From: Paraburkholderia sp. BCC1885
GTDB lineage: Bacteria > Pseudomonadota > Gammaproteobacteria > Burkholderiales > Burkholderiaceae
DNA length: 64,000 nucleotides
Assembly (NCBI RefSeq): GCF_900996235.1
Contig: NZ_CAAJGM010000252.1
Span: 124,001 to 188,000 of the forward strand
Direction of reading: 5' to 3'
Shown here in pieces: positions 43,112 to 53,215 of this stretch. Positions within the stretch are counted from its first letter, which is position 1. Every line of letters begins with the position of its first letter. The position numbers and the translations under genes are program-made. The notes under the pieces are model-generated. The model was not told the DNA's origin. It saw only the letters and a program-made list of their open reading frames with translations, and did not search any database.

Positions 43112-44120
43112 CGTTGTCTCCTGATTTATCGTCGCGTTTGCGCGTTCGACTAAGGTATGCCGCCCCTCAAGCTGGAAGCGGTTTGACATACTTTTCCGGC
43201 AATGTTATTTGCTCAGTCGCTCAACCGGATTAGCCGCTAGGCGTATTCGGGATACCCGGCGGCTGTTGGAGACGAATATGCAGCACACCGCCCTGGCGTC
43301 ACAGGTGATGCTGTAGCGTTCAGAACCAAAAAAATTTTCGGTTTGACTGGCCGACCACTCTCGGTGGCTGGTCGCTATCATCGAAAGCGCATCAAAAGCT
43401 GCGCGCTGATCTCAACTGCGACGGATTTCACAACAGCTCTGCTTTCCACGATTCACGGAGTGGGGATTGGAATGAGCGCTCGCGTCGGCGGTCACAATCG
43501 CCCAAGACTTTGGTCTATCGAAATTGTGAAGTGGAGTTGCATCAATCGGTGCTCAAGGCACCGCAACCTGCAAGCGGACGCACATAGAGGTTTGAAGAGA
43601 CTTTCAGGAACGCGCTCCTTACGGATAAAGATGCCTTGGGTCGCAGAATATGAACACCCTACTTTGCCCGGTCCAACGCCCGGGCAGAGTCCGCGGCCCG
43701 ATGGTTTGCGAACGCATCGTCGCACCTCCGCATAAAGCGCGAGGAGGCAAGCTCCACGTAAGCGCGAAGTTGTCGAACGGCCGGTAGCGACTGAACTTCG
43801 GCCTTCCGTCACGATACGGTGAACGACGCTTCGTGGCCGCGTGCTGCCCGATGCGTTCGGACATATATCGGCCAGCGGCGTTCCTCGGTCACTGTCGGTT
43901 GCCGAGCGTCGTAGGTCGCATCTTAGGATGCGAAGTGACAATTCTATTTGGCATCGGGCGAATGCGTACTCAGTATGGCTCGCCACGCGATCGGGGTGCT
44001 ACGATGTACCAAGTTGACAACCATTTATAGTTGCAACGGTGACATCTTCAATGCGTTCTATGCCGCCATTCGCGTTGCGCCTGTGGCATCCTGCGTATCT
44101 TCGGACCACTAAAGCCCGTC
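43112..44120. other. One-kilobase region without recognisable genes
   Basis: Frames such as 43343-43735 (+) and 43492-43986 (-) resemble nothing I know. Its base composition looks less extreme than that of the core genes. It separates the broken genes from the HEPN-like gene. Confidence 0.4.
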
Positions 44121-45374
44121 ATGAAAGAAGCCACGCTTCAGACTCTCATCACAGCGCGCGCGCTGCTCGAGCAAGCGGAGCGGCAAGCCGGGCTTGGCGA
44201 CCGTTATCTGGCAACCGCAGCACTGATCGTCCTTCAGGATGCTGTTGAACTGGTTTTTCTCGCCGTCCTGATCGAGAAACAGTTGGACGAAGAACGCGCA
44301 ATCGAAAAGCTCACTTTCGACGAGATGATTTCGGCGATCGGTCAGCTAGGGATCAAGGTGCCAAAATCCGGCACCCTCAAGGCTATGAACAAGCTGAGGG
44401 TGACCGCGAAGCATTACGGTCAGGTGATGGAACCCCTGACGGTCCAGAGTCATTTGAATGCGGCCAAGGTCGCCATGGACGCAGTGTTGAATTCAGCTGT
44501 CGGCAAGCCGCTGAGAGAGATCTTCCTCACCGAACTCATCGGCAACACGGTATCCCGGCCTTTCCTGGATGACGCGGCGTCTGCCTTGGCCGATGGCGAG
44601 TATGCGCGAGCATTGATCGCTGCGCGCAAAGCATTCTTTCTGGAGTTCGAGCACGAATACTGTATTTACCCCTACCGACATAGATCAGCTAACGAGCCTA
44701 TGTCCGGCGGCCTTATAGGTCTCGCCATGTTGGGCTCTGGCTGGAAAGCGCATTACTGGACCCGCAACGCCGAATGGATTCGTGACAACGTAAAAACTCC
44801 TTTCGATTACGTCCAAATCAATCACGAGACCTGGCGAATAGATGCGATGGAGTGGGGAATCAACACACAAACCCTCAACAACATCCGCCGCCTGACTCCC
44901 CAGGTTATCCGGTTGGAAGTAGATGGGGCCTGGTATATTCGGCTTCCGGCCGCATACGCGGCAAACAGTGCAAACCGTGAGAATGCGTCCGGATGCCTAG
45001 ACCTGACCATCGAGGCAATCCGCAGAAAGCATGAGCACATCCGGGCCGCACGTACCGCAAACGAAAGCAATCCTTATGAAACCCCGGCAGCTTATGTCGG
45101 GCAATCCCTGTTCGAACGCCCGGCACGGGATAGCAAGGTGATAGGGTCCCTCGCCGAAGGTGACACGTATGTCGTCAAAGAAATGCTCAGTGGCTTTGAC
45201 CACCGCGAAATATTTTACCGACTAACATGCACGACTGCTGCCGGCGAACCGTTCTGGGGTTATGTAGAGCGGATCAAAGCGCAACCATTGGATGAACCGC
45301 AGTCCGATGCACAGATATCGCAGGTGGAAAACGTCAACATGCCGCCTGGCGATCCTATGCACCATAGCAAGTGA
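44121..45374 (+). CDS. HEPN-like / SH3-like two-domain protein of unknown function
   Basis: A 417-residue protein with no signal peptide. Residues 1-115 are helical, and the stretch around TAALIVLQDAVELVFLAVL followed by NKLRVTAKHYG gives the Arg93-x4-His98 pattern of HEPN domains, which often are RNases in defence or toxin systems. Residues 130-320 are an unfamiliar middle region. Residues 325-390 look like a bacterial SH3 domain (VGQSLFERPARDSKVIGSLAEGD and WGYVERI). No nucleotidyltransferase partner is adjacent. The domain calls are by eye and the function is unknown. Confidence 0.6.
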   Translation: MKEATLQTLITARALLEQAERQAGLGDRYLATAALIVLQDAVELVFLAVLIEKQLDEERAIEKLTFDEMISAIGQLGIKVPKSGTLKAMNKLRVTAKHYGQVMEPLTVQSHLNAAKVAMDAVLNSAVGKPLREIFLTELIGNTVSRPFLDDAASALADGEYARALIAARKAFFLEFEHEYCIYPYRHRSANEPMSGGLIGLAMLGSGWKAHYWTRNAEWIRDNVKTPFDYVQINHETWRIDAMEWGINTQTLNNIRRLTPQVIRLEVDGAWYIRLPAAYAANSANRENASGCLDLTIEAIRRKHEHIRAARTANESNPYETPAAYVGQSLFERPARDSKVIGSLAEGDTYVVKEMLSGFDHREIFYRLTCTTAAGEPFWGYVERIKAQPLDEPQSDAQISQVENVNMPPGDPMHHSK

Positions 45375-45805
45375 CGCCATTACACGTCCGGGGTACGTCC
45401 TGGTCCAGTGTTCCTGGACAATCCTGAAGGGTTGCCCGGCCCGCCTCTCTCCAATCCAATGGACGCGTCGAAAAGCTCGAACGGGTCGTTCAGCTCATCG
45501 AACGTCGACAGTTTAAAACGGCGTTTGCGCAGTATCTTTTCGACTCATTTCTGAGCGGCTAGATAAAGCCGCATAGCAGGGATCCTGGACTTGATGCGTG
45601 TCGAATCATCCCTGCTGTCGCCCAAAGGTCGATCGCTCAAACAGCGGATGACGCCTTGCAACACTCGCGTCGCCCGGTCATTCCGAGGATCAGGGACTAG
45701 CGCATGACCGAGCGCCAGTCGCATATCCTGGCTCCTGTCCGCAGGCGCACGTATCCGCGACAGATGTTCGAGATTCGTTTAACCCGCGGCGGCCCTTTAT
45801 TTTCG
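45375..45805. other. Intergenic region
   Basis: No gene is recognised. A short open stretch encoding LERVVQLIERRQFKTAFAQ near 45470-45550 has protein-like composition but no start or homologue that I know. Confidence 0.35.
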
Positions 45806-46090
45806 TCACTTCCGGTGACCGTTCACCGCGTCCTTGAATGCTTTACCGGCCGTAAACTTCACCGTTTTCGCGGCCGGGATACGAATCTCCTCGCCCGTTC
45901 GCGGGTTACGTCCGACACGTGCGGCACGTTTGCCTTGCGTGAATGAGCCGAACCCGGTCAGTTGCACGTCCGCACCGTCTGCGACGGCGCCGCTAATCGT
46001 GTCGATCAATGCGTCAATCGTCTCGCCAGCCTTAGACTTGCTCGCGCCTGTCGAGGTGGCTACCGCCTCAATCAATTCCTGCTTGTTCAT
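45806..46090 (-). CDS. hupB: HU-family DNA-binding protein
   Basis: A 94-residue nucleoid protein. MNKQELIEAVA, the TGFGSF turn near residue 46 and the arm GRNPRTGEEIRIPAAKTVKF are the classical HU sequence. The ATG at 46090 has AAGGAG upstream. It is a lone gene in the mobile-looking region, so it is probably an accessory copy that assists recombination or compaction of the element and not the main chromosomal HU; the symbol is by resemblance. Confidence 0.93.
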   Translation of the reverse strand: MNKQELIEAVATSTGASKSKAGETIDALIDTISGAVADGADVQLTGFGSFTQGKRAARVGRNPRTGEEIRIPAAKTVKFTAGKAFKDAVNGHRK

Positions 46091-46262
46091 CCCTGTTCTC
46101 CTTCATTCGTTGTTGCACATCACAACCACGTCCAGACTACGACCGCCGTTATAAAAGAATTCGTCCACCTCTTCAAGCGGTATACGTCAATGCCCAGCGG
46201 ACGCACAGAACGCGCTATTCATGCGATGCCGCATGGGTCAGGAACATCAACCGGGGACCCTG

Positions 46263-46748
46263 CTATCCGTTCTCTCCCGATGCAGGCTGACCGGTCGCGG
46301 CAGCCTGTATCGGCGATCTCGCGTCGCTCTGCACGAAGCGCTGAAGCCGCTCCCAGGCCGCCTCATACACATATGCCGCCACCGTCCCGAGTTGCTGGTC
46401 ATGGATCGCCAGGATCGACTCCAGCGCCTTCAGGCCAACATCAGAGAGCGACCACTCCCTGCCGTTCTCCGCACAGCTGATGCTCTGCTGAAGCGCTATT
46501 TCGGCTGCACGGAACAGCTCGATCTCGCTGCCTTGTGATTCCTTATCACGCAGAAAATACGCGAGATATACCACCTTCAACAGGCAGAGCATCTGCTGGC
46601 TACTGCCGTGGCCACTACGCAGGGTGGCCAGGGCGAGATGATTCTCAAGCGCTATTGCCCGGACCCTGGCCACCGGCAGGGGTAACAGCATCTCCCTTGT
46701 GAGCGGCTTTCTGCGCGCATTTGTGGCGAAGCGGTGCGTACGAACCAT
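46263..46748 (-). CDS. Conserved island protein ("Fis-family"-annotated type)
   Basis: A 161-residue, mostly helical protein beginning at the ATG at 46748 (MVRTHRFATNARRKPLTREMLL). Similar Burkholderia proteins with an N-terminal HRFATN-RRKPLT motif are, as far as I remember, annotated as Fis-family regulators without strong evidence. The longer frame up to 47078 has noncoding-like composition. The ribosome site is weak. Function unknown. Confidence 0.55.
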   Translation of the reverse strand: MVRTHRFATNARRKPLTREMLLPLPVARVRAIALENHLALATLRSGHGSSQQMLCLLKVVYLAYFLRDKESQGSEIELFRAAEIALQQSISCAENGREWSLSDVGLKALESILAIHDQQLGTVAAYVYEAAWERLQRFVQSDARSPIQAAATGQPASGENG

Positions 46749-47154
46749 GAATTTCAGGGCAGCAAGGATGGGTACGGTCTTCCCGCGGCGGCAGCCGGTC
46801 GAAGAGGACACATCGGCTGGCCCGTCACGGACACACTGTGGCTGGCCGTTCGGGCCGGCGAGCCGACACGCGCCAGAAATCCCTACTGTAGCAACAAATG
46901 ATCGCCGACAGAACCGTACCGAGCCTCGCTTCACATCCGTCGCTATTCGTCCCGAGTCCCGGCCCGATACCGCAAGGGCCGCTTGTGAACGCATTGGCTG
47001 ACGTTTCGCACCGGACCCAACCGACATTCGGACGATCCATGCCCAGACTGCAAGTTCGGCATCCGTTGGTAACGGCAAACGCCCGCCTGCGCACGACTAC
47101 CGGTTCAGAACTATCATATCGTCAGACATATGAGGCAACCGCGGAAGGCCGGAC
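46749..47154. other. Divergent intergenic region
   Basis: No gene is recognised in these 406 bases; they probably hold the promoters of two divergent island genes. Confidence 0.35.
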
Positions 47155-48189
47155 ATGGACAAACCGATCGAGATCACCCACTACACGTCCTTTGCGATTG
47201 ATGACCTGCTGTTCCTCGGGAAACAGTGGAAAGCAGCGCGGCCGCAAAGCGCCCGGCAGATCGAGAGCCTTGTCGACCTGATGCGACGGGGCGTGAAGTT
47301 TCTCCTTCCCAACTGCGCCGAGCTGATTGACGAAAAATCCATCGGCGAGGCACACCTGGAGCTGCTGCGCCTGCCCTACCCGGTCACCATATTTGAAGCG
47401 CCGTGGGAGCTGCACCGGCCGGTCGACCCATGGCTGAACGGTGCCCCTCAGTCCCGCTCGAGCAGACGGATCGCACTCTGCTGGGAGCGTTCTGACGATA
47501 TCGAACCCTTTGCCGGGCTGAACACCCAATACCGCCAGATGTTCCCGGAAGGCGGGGTATTCATCTTCCCCGTGTATTACCTCGATGCCCTCAGGAGCTG
47601 GTCTCCCGGGGTGGGAGGACTCTTCGTTCCCCATGACAGCAGGGTTGACGGGCATTTGGCGGACACGCCGGCCACGACACTCGCGCACCAGGCCTTGCGT
47701 AGCGCCGGCCGCTTGAAGGGCAAGGGCTACCGGTTCCGGGCCGAACCGTTCGCGTTAATTCCGGATCTGTTCGCCGAGACCGTTGCCAGATTCAACGGGG
47801 ACCAAGCGCTGGCGTTGTCGCAGGTGATCGTCGACGCGCATGACGAAGTCGGCATGGTGGTCCAGGCCTGCACCGTCCTGAACTGCACAAATGTCCAGAC
47901 CGTCGATGTGCCGCCCGGCAGGGCCAGCAATGCAGTTCGCACGGCGAGAAACCAGACACCGTTCTACACTTACAAGGTGCTGCAGCTAAAGGTCGAGGCG
48001 CCGGCCGCTCACCCGGCCGGCGGAATGCATGCCAGTCCCCGTGCCCATCTGCGCCGGGGCCATATCCGGCGGCTCCGGGATAAAACCACCTGGGTGCGGG
48101 CGAGCCTCGTTAATCCGGGTAGTGAGCGGGGCGTGGTCGACAAGGACTATGCGCTGCCTGCATCGGGCTCGCGCCTGGATCCGCCGTGA
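47155..48189 (+). CDS. Island/plasmid-type hypothetical protein
   Basis: A 344-residue protein that I cannot assign. The C-terminal part reads HASPRAHLRRGHIRRL and then TTWVRASLVNPGSERGVVDKDY, a pattern that recurs in uncharacterised phage and plasmid proteins: a His/Arg-rich motif followed by a WV-x-x-xxVN-G-V-DY end. No signal peptide or membrane segment is visible. The ATG at 47155 has GGAAGG upstream. It is followed by a long region without genes. Confidence 0.6.
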   Translation: MDKPIEITHYTSFAIDDLLFLGKQWKAARPQSARQIESLVDLMRRGVKFLLPNCAELIDEKSIGEAHLELLRLPYPVTIFEAPWELHRPVDPWLNGAPQSRSSRRIALCWERSDDIEPFAGLNTQYRQMFPEGGVFIFPVYYLDALRSWSPGVGGLFVPHDSRVDGHLADTPATTLAHQALRSAGRLKGKGYRFRAEPFALIPDLFAETVARFNGDQALALSQVIVDAHDEVGMVVQACTVLNCTNVQTVDVPPGRASNAVRTARNQTPFYTYKVLQLKVEAPAAHPAGGMHASPRAHLRRGHIRRLRDKTTWVRASLVNPGSERGVVDKDYALPASGSRLDPP

Positions 48190-49183
48190 CCTTATCAGGG
48201 TGTGGGGCCTGCCGCAACACACACTTGTCCACACGCACTCGTCCTTGAGGTGCGCCGGACTGCGTCGCGCACGAGATCCTCGATGCGCCCATGGGCGGGC
48301 ACAGACTCCAAGACTGCTTCGCACCAATTATTCTGTAATCCTAATTTTTTAAACGATCGGGTACAGTTCTTTTGCACCAGCAGGCCACGATCACGCAGGC
48401 GGGGATATGACGTTTCGCGCAACTCGCCAGCCTGCAGCGTCCCGGGGGCCCGGTCCTGGTACTCCTCGGAATACGATGCTTGCGGCTTGCGCTCCTTGGT
48501 CCTGGCATATCAGTGCCGGTTTTCCGTGAGGGCGCCTTGCGTGCCCCGCATCCCGTGGCAGTGGCCGCGTCGCCAGTGCTCCTGTCACAGCAGCAACGAC
48601 CATCTGCAACGCTGGTACCAGGACCTGCTGTCTGCTCCGTCATGCTTGACGTCAACGGCATGGGCGCATCCCTCCGCAAGCGCTCCGTGACCGGGCTTTC
48701 GTGCTTGCGCATCGAGCCGCGTACGCGTCTCGACCCTCCCGGGCTTCAATCCCTTGCGCAACACCTTAACCCCTCAAACCCTTGAAGGCCCAGTCAGGTG
48801 AAGGCCGCGAGCGGCCTCCACATTCGCGCTCGCCGCGCGGCGTTTCATCCTGCTCGAACAGCGAAGTGCTTCGCATCCACCAGTCTCCACCGTTCCCGCC
48901 CTAACCCGCGACAGTAGCCGACGCCGGGTGGGTGTCAAGGCGTTCGGGGCCGAGTCCTCCGCTTCGCTGCGTCCCGCACCAACCCCTCACTTCTTTCCTT
49001 GACACCCACCCGGCGCCGGCTCCTTGAGTCGCACGGGCGCGAACTCAGGAGACTGGCGGCAGCAAAGCCAACCCCTGGCTTCGACCAGGATGAAACCAAC
49101 CCCTACGGCGGGGGCGAATCTTGGAGCCCGGTCAGCGCAACACCGATCAACCCTTTTTGATGGTTCTCTTTCTGGAGACTGAC
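48190..49183. other. Leader region of the DUF932-ParB operon, no gene recognised
   Basis: Only implausible short frames occur. The last third holds a long inverted repeat (48917-49020) and then a leader ending TTTCTGGAGACTGACATG that resembles the one before the ParB-like gene. Confidence 0.5.
48917..49020. repeat. 24-bp inverted repeat with 56-bp spacer
   Basis: The left arm at 48917-48940 (containing CCGGGTGGGTGTCAAGG) and the right arm at 48997-49020 (containing CCTTGACACCCACCCGG) are inverse complements with one mismatch. It lies 160 bases before the DUF932 gene. It could be a regulatory hairpin, a recombination site or part of a replication or transfer origin. Confidence 0.75.
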
Positions 49184-50017
49184 ATGCAACTCGCTTCCTC
49201 TTTCCGTTCCGGCTCCCCGATGCTCCGCTCCGACTCCCCTTTGTCGGACGACCAGATCCACCGCGTCGCCCCGTCCATCTTTGCCGATGGCAAGCACCAA
49301 AGCCGTTCGGAGCGCTACACCTACATTCCGACCATCGACGTACTTAGGGGTTTGCGCAATGAAGGCTTCCAGCCCTTCATGGTGTGCCAGACGCGCGTGC
49401 GCGACCTGGACAAGCGCGATCACACGAAACACATGCTGCGCCTTCGCCCCGCCACTGAAATCACGGGTGAGGACGTCAACGAAATCATCCTCCTCAATTC
49501 GCACGACGGCTCGAGCAGTTTTCAATTACTGGCTGGTGCCTTCAGATTTGTTTGCCACAACGGCATGGTCGCCGGGGACACCGTGCGCGATATCCGTGTG
49601 CATCACAAAGGCAACGTGGTGCAGAACGTGATCAACGGTGCTTTCGACGTACTCGACGGATTCGACCTGATCCGCGAGCAGAAGGACGGCATGCGCGCCC
49701 TCACGCTCGATCGCGACGAACAGCACGCCTTTGCCCGCTCCGCGCTTGCGCTGCGCTATGACCCGACTGACGCCGAGGCCCCTGCCCCGATCACCGAAAG
49801 CCAGTTGCTCGCCCCACGCCGTTTCGAGGATCGCCGCGACGACCTTTGGACGGTTTTTAACAAAGTGCAAGAGAACTTGACCAAGGGCGGCCTGCATGGG
49901 CGCTCCCGCAGCGGGCGCTCCATGTCCACGCGCCCGGTGACCGGCATCGACCAGAACGTGAAACTGAACCGCGCCCTCTGGATGCTCGCGGAGGCGATGC
50001 GAACGATGAAGGCGTAA
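49184..50017 (+). CDS. DUF932 domain protein (phage/plasmid YfjQ-like)
   Basis: A 277-residue member of the DUF932 family, common on plasmids and integrative elements. Recognisable parts are YIPTIDVLRGLRNEGFQP near residue 45, RLRPATEITGEDVNEIILLNSHDGSSSFQL near residue 90 and RFVCHNGMVAG near residue 125. The ATG at 49184 has CTGGAGA 5-6 bases upstream. It is followed by the ParB-like gene with a similar leader, so the two are probably co-regulated. The activity is unknown. Confidence 0.85.
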   Translation: MQLASSFRSGSPMLRSDSPLSDDQIHRVAPSIFADGKHQSRSERYTYIPTIDVLRGLRNEGFQPFMVCQTRVRDLDKRDHTKHMLRLRPATEITGEDVNEIILLNSHDGSSSFQLLAGAFRFVCHNGMVAGDTVRDIRVHHKGNVVQNVINGAFDVLDGFDLIREQKDGMRALTLDRDEQHAFARSALALRYDPTDAEAPAPITESQLLAPRRFEDRRDDLWTVFNKVQENLTKGGLHGRSRSGRSMSTRPVTGIDQNVKLNRALWMLAEAMRTMKA

Positions 50018-50148
50018 GACCGTCAGGGCCGGTCCGTTCCGGCCCTCACCGCGCATCCCATCATGAGGACTCCTACCCGGATTCGGGACTCATGATGTTT
50101 CGCAACAAACCGGACCCGGGACCTTTCTTTTCTCTTTTGGAGTCTGTC

Positions 50149-52473
50149 ATGCAATCGCAAGTCATCGCATCAACCCCTGAACTATCGGGCGCAACCGATA
50201 CCGACGCCCGCACCAGCGAAGCCACCGCCGTATTGGAAACCGATTTCGGCAAGGAGCAGCCGGTCGAACACGTCCCGTATTCGCGCCTTCGTCTCTCACC
50301 GCTCAATGTCCGCACCAAACCCCTTTCGGGAATCGCCGGACTGGCGGATAACATCGCGGCAAAAGGACTGCTGCAAAACCTTGTGGTCCATTTCATCAAG
50401 GGTTCCCGCAGCAAACAGCCCAAGCTCGGCGTGTGCGCCGGTCAGCGGCGACTCGCCGCCCTCGACCTGCTGCACAGGGATGGCCGCATTCCCGCCGACT
50501 ATCCGGTGCCCGTACGGATCGTCAGCGAAGCCGACGCATTCGCCGCGAGCCTGATCGAAAACAGCCAGCGGGAAAATCTCGACGTTTTCGATACCGTGCT
50601 TGCCTTCAAACGCCTGACCGACGAGCGGCGCAGTATCGGTTATATCGCCGCTTTGTTCGACGTCTCGCCGCTCACCGTGAAACGCCGCCTGAAACTCGCG
50701 CACGTCTCCCCGAAGCTGCTCGCCCTCCTGCGCGAGGACGCCATCAGCATTGACCAGCTTGCCGCACTCGCCCTCGTGGATGACCAGGAAACGCAGGAAC
50801 GGCTCTGGTTCGACGCGCCCAATGACTATCAACGCGCGGCGCATTATCTGCGACAAGCCATCACCCGAGCCGAAATCGACGCAAGCCGCAGCCGTCTGGT
50901 GAAGTTCGTCGGCCTCGACGCCTATGAGGCAGCTGGCGGCTACGTGAGGCGCGATCTGTTCAGCGATGAACAGAACGCGGGGTATGTCGCGGATGCCGAC
51001 CTGCTGCAACGGCTCGTTGGCGAAAAACTCGAAGCCGCCGCAGAAGCGGTGCGTGCGGAAGGGTTCGGCTGGGTCGAAACTCGCATCGAGCGCGATCACA
51101 GCGAAATGAACAGCTTCGGCAGGCTTCAGCCGGTACACCGGCCCTATACGGACGACGAGCAGCGCGAGCTTGACGCGCTGAAAGCACAGCACGACGAATT
51201 CGTCGCGAAGTTCGACGCCCTTGAGGAAGGCGACGAGAACGCGTACGAGGAAGCCGAAAACCTCGAAGCAGCGATGGACGCGATGGAACGGGCAATCGGG
51301 ACATTCGCGCAGCGCGCGCAGGTGTGGGACGCCGCACAGATCGCGCAGGCGGGGGCATTCGTCACGGTCGGGCCGAATGGCGAACTGATGATCGACCGTG
51401 GACTCGTGAAGCTGGACGACCTCGCCCTGCTCGAAAGTGACGGCGCAGTCGTCACCGGTCTGGCCGACACGGACATGAGCGACACATCCACCGGCAGCGG
51501 AAAGGCCGCCCCGAAAGAAAGGCCCGTCCACAGCGCGGCGCTCTGCCAGCGCCTCACCGCGCACCGCACCGCCGCTGTACAGGCTGAACTCACCAAACGC
51601 CCGTCCATGGCGCTCGCTGTCCTGCTGCACCGGCTCGTGCCGGTTGCCTTTGCCGAGCGCTATCGTTCAGGGTGGGACGCGTCCTACCTCGAACTGAACG
51701 CGACCAGCAGCCACGACAAGCTGCTGAAAGCCGCCGACGACATGCCCGCCAGCGTCGCATGGACAGCTATTGACGCACAGCGCCAGCAGTGGACCGCCAC
51801 CCTGCCCGCGCGACGCGCCGACCTGCTGCCGTGGCTCATCGATCAGGACCCCGGCACGACCCTGCTGGACCTGCTGGCGTTCTGCACGGCTTCCCTGATC
51901 GACGGCATTACCGGCACCGGGGCACCGCACACGGTCAATGCCCTGACTCAGGTACTGGAACTGGACATGACGCGCTACTGGACCCCGACGCGCGCGTCGT
52001 ACTTCGACCACGTCAGCAAGGCCCGCATCATCGACGTGGTCGCCAGCGCCGTCTCGCCCAAGGCCGCCGCCGATCTTGAGAAGATGAAAAAAGGCGACGC
52101 CGCAGCCGCAGCCGAACTGCGTCTCGCAAAGGTGAAATGGGTCCCGGAAATCCTCACCTCTCAGGCTCCGCCCGTCATCAATCACTACGATCCCGATGAC
52201 GACGATGGCGACGAAAGCGACGAAGGCGACACGCAGAACGAATCGCCCGAGGATGACGACACCGGCGCGGGCGCAAGCGGCACGGACAGCGAGCCGGACG
52301 GCAGTCACGCCACCGCAGAGGCAGCGACGCTCAACGGCGATGCAACGGGGCGCGGTGCCGATGGCGACGATACCAGCGCCGCCGCACCGGGAACGACGCC
52401 AAACGGCGCAGAACCCGCATGGCCGTTCCCGACCGCCGCCATAGCCTCTGGCAAGCCGGTAGCCCGAGCGTGA
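50149..52473 (+). CDS. Very large ParB/Spo0J-like protein
   Basis: A 774-residue protein. The ParB N-terminal domain includes PYSRLRLSPLNVRT near residue 45, GLADNIAAKGLLQNLVV near residue 67, the nucleotide-site motif AGQRRLAAL near residue 97 and ENSQRENLDVFD near residue 140, followed by the HTH IAALFDVSPLTVKRRL near residue 170. A long extension follows, including an acidic coiled stretch (residues 340-400) and a very acidic tail (near 680-720, rich in D/E). Ordinary ParB is about 300 residues. The start at 50149 has GGAG upstream. No ParA is visible nearby. Confidence 0.87.
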   Translation: MQSQVIASTPELSGATDTDARTSEATAVLETDFGKEQPVEHVPYSRLRLSPLNVRTKPLSGIAGLADNIAAKGLLQNLVVHFIKGSRSKQPKLGVCAGQRRLAALDLLHRDGRIPADYPVPVRIVSEADAFAASLIENSQRENLDVFDTVLAFKRLTDERRSIGYIAALFDVSPLTVKRRLKLAHVSPKLLALLREDAISIDQLAALALVDDQETQERLWFDAPNDYQRAAHYLRQAITRAEIDASRSRLVKFVGLDAYEAAGGYVRRDLFSDEQNAGYVADADLLQRLVGEKLEAAAEAVRAEGFGWVETRIERDHSEMNSFGRLQPVHRPYTDDEQRELDALKAQHDEFVAKFDALEEGDENAYEEAENLEAAMDAMERAIGTFAQRAQVWDAAQIAQAGAFVTVGPNGELMIDRGLVKLDDLALLESDGAVVTGLADTDMSDTSTGSGKAAPKERPVHSAALCQRLTAHRTAAVQAELTKRPSMALAVLLHRLVPVAFAERYRSGWDASYLELNATSSHDKLLKAADDMPASVAWTAIDAQRQQWTATLPARRADLLPWLIDQDPGTTLLDLLAFCTASLIDGITGTGAPHTVNALTQVLELDMTRYWTPTRASYFDHVSKARIIDVVASAVSPKAAADLEKMKKGDAAAAAELRLAKVKWVPEILTSQAPPVINHYDPDDDDGDESDEGDTQNESPEDDDTGAGASGTDSEPDGSHATAEAATLNGDATGRGADGDDTSAAAPGTTPNGAEPAWPFPTAAIASGKPVARA

Positions 52474-52682
52474 CCGCAGGAGCCATACAGCGCCGCCCGC
52501 GCAGGGCGGCGACCTATGCACCCGGCACGGTCCGCGCATGGCGCTGGCATGGCGACGGTGACGTGCGCGGATATCGTCCGCCTCGCGGCTGGACGGCAGT
52601 CGCCGACCTGAGCGATATCCATCCGATCAGCGGGCAGCAACTAACTCGCTCGGTATGGTGGATCATCGAGACAAAGCAGTAA
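52470..52682 (+). CDS. Small protein coupled to the ParB-like gene
   Basis: A 70-residue frame begins with GTG overlapping the ParB-like stop (GTGA), which argues for translational coupling. It encodes a basic N-terminus (IQRRPRRAATYAPGTVRAWRWHG) and ends WWIIETKQ. I do not recognise it. Confidence 0.6.
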   Translation: MTAGAIQRRPRRAATYAPGTVRAWRWHGDGDVRGYRPPRGWTAVADLSDIHPISGQQLTRSVWWIIETKQ

Positions 52683-53215
52683 CGGCACTGACAGCAGTAT
52701 CGGTCCCGGCAGGGCACGCCGGGACCGTTCAGAAATTCTGACCCCGGCCACAGCCCGCCGCATCCGGTTCCAGGGCCTACCCCCAATCACCCCGCCCTCG
52801 TTGCACAGGTAACCAACGCATGACCTCCCGGTGCCGACCTCGACTATGGAACAGCCGACCTCGCAGCCTGATCCTGCAGTCAGGTTCCTTTGTTTTGACA
52901 CAAAACTGCCCTCCCGACCGTTGGCCTTGCGGCGGCTTTGTTTGACACAATCCGGTGCTGCGCTGTGATGGTCTAATTTCCTCGGACAGGTCGATAGGAG
53001 GACACTCAGTCTAAGATCGCTTCTGAACGTCGTACCGATCTGACCCGTGCTGGGATTGGCCGAGCTGCCTTGGCATTGACCTGTCGATCGGTTCCGGCGT
53101 TCCCCGAGCGTTGCCGGGCTCACCGTCTGTGACCTGATAGGAGCTTTGTACTGCACCGTGAGTGTCCTGTCCTGCGAGTGGGGTTGGCGATGCGCCCACT
53201 ACAACGGATATACGC

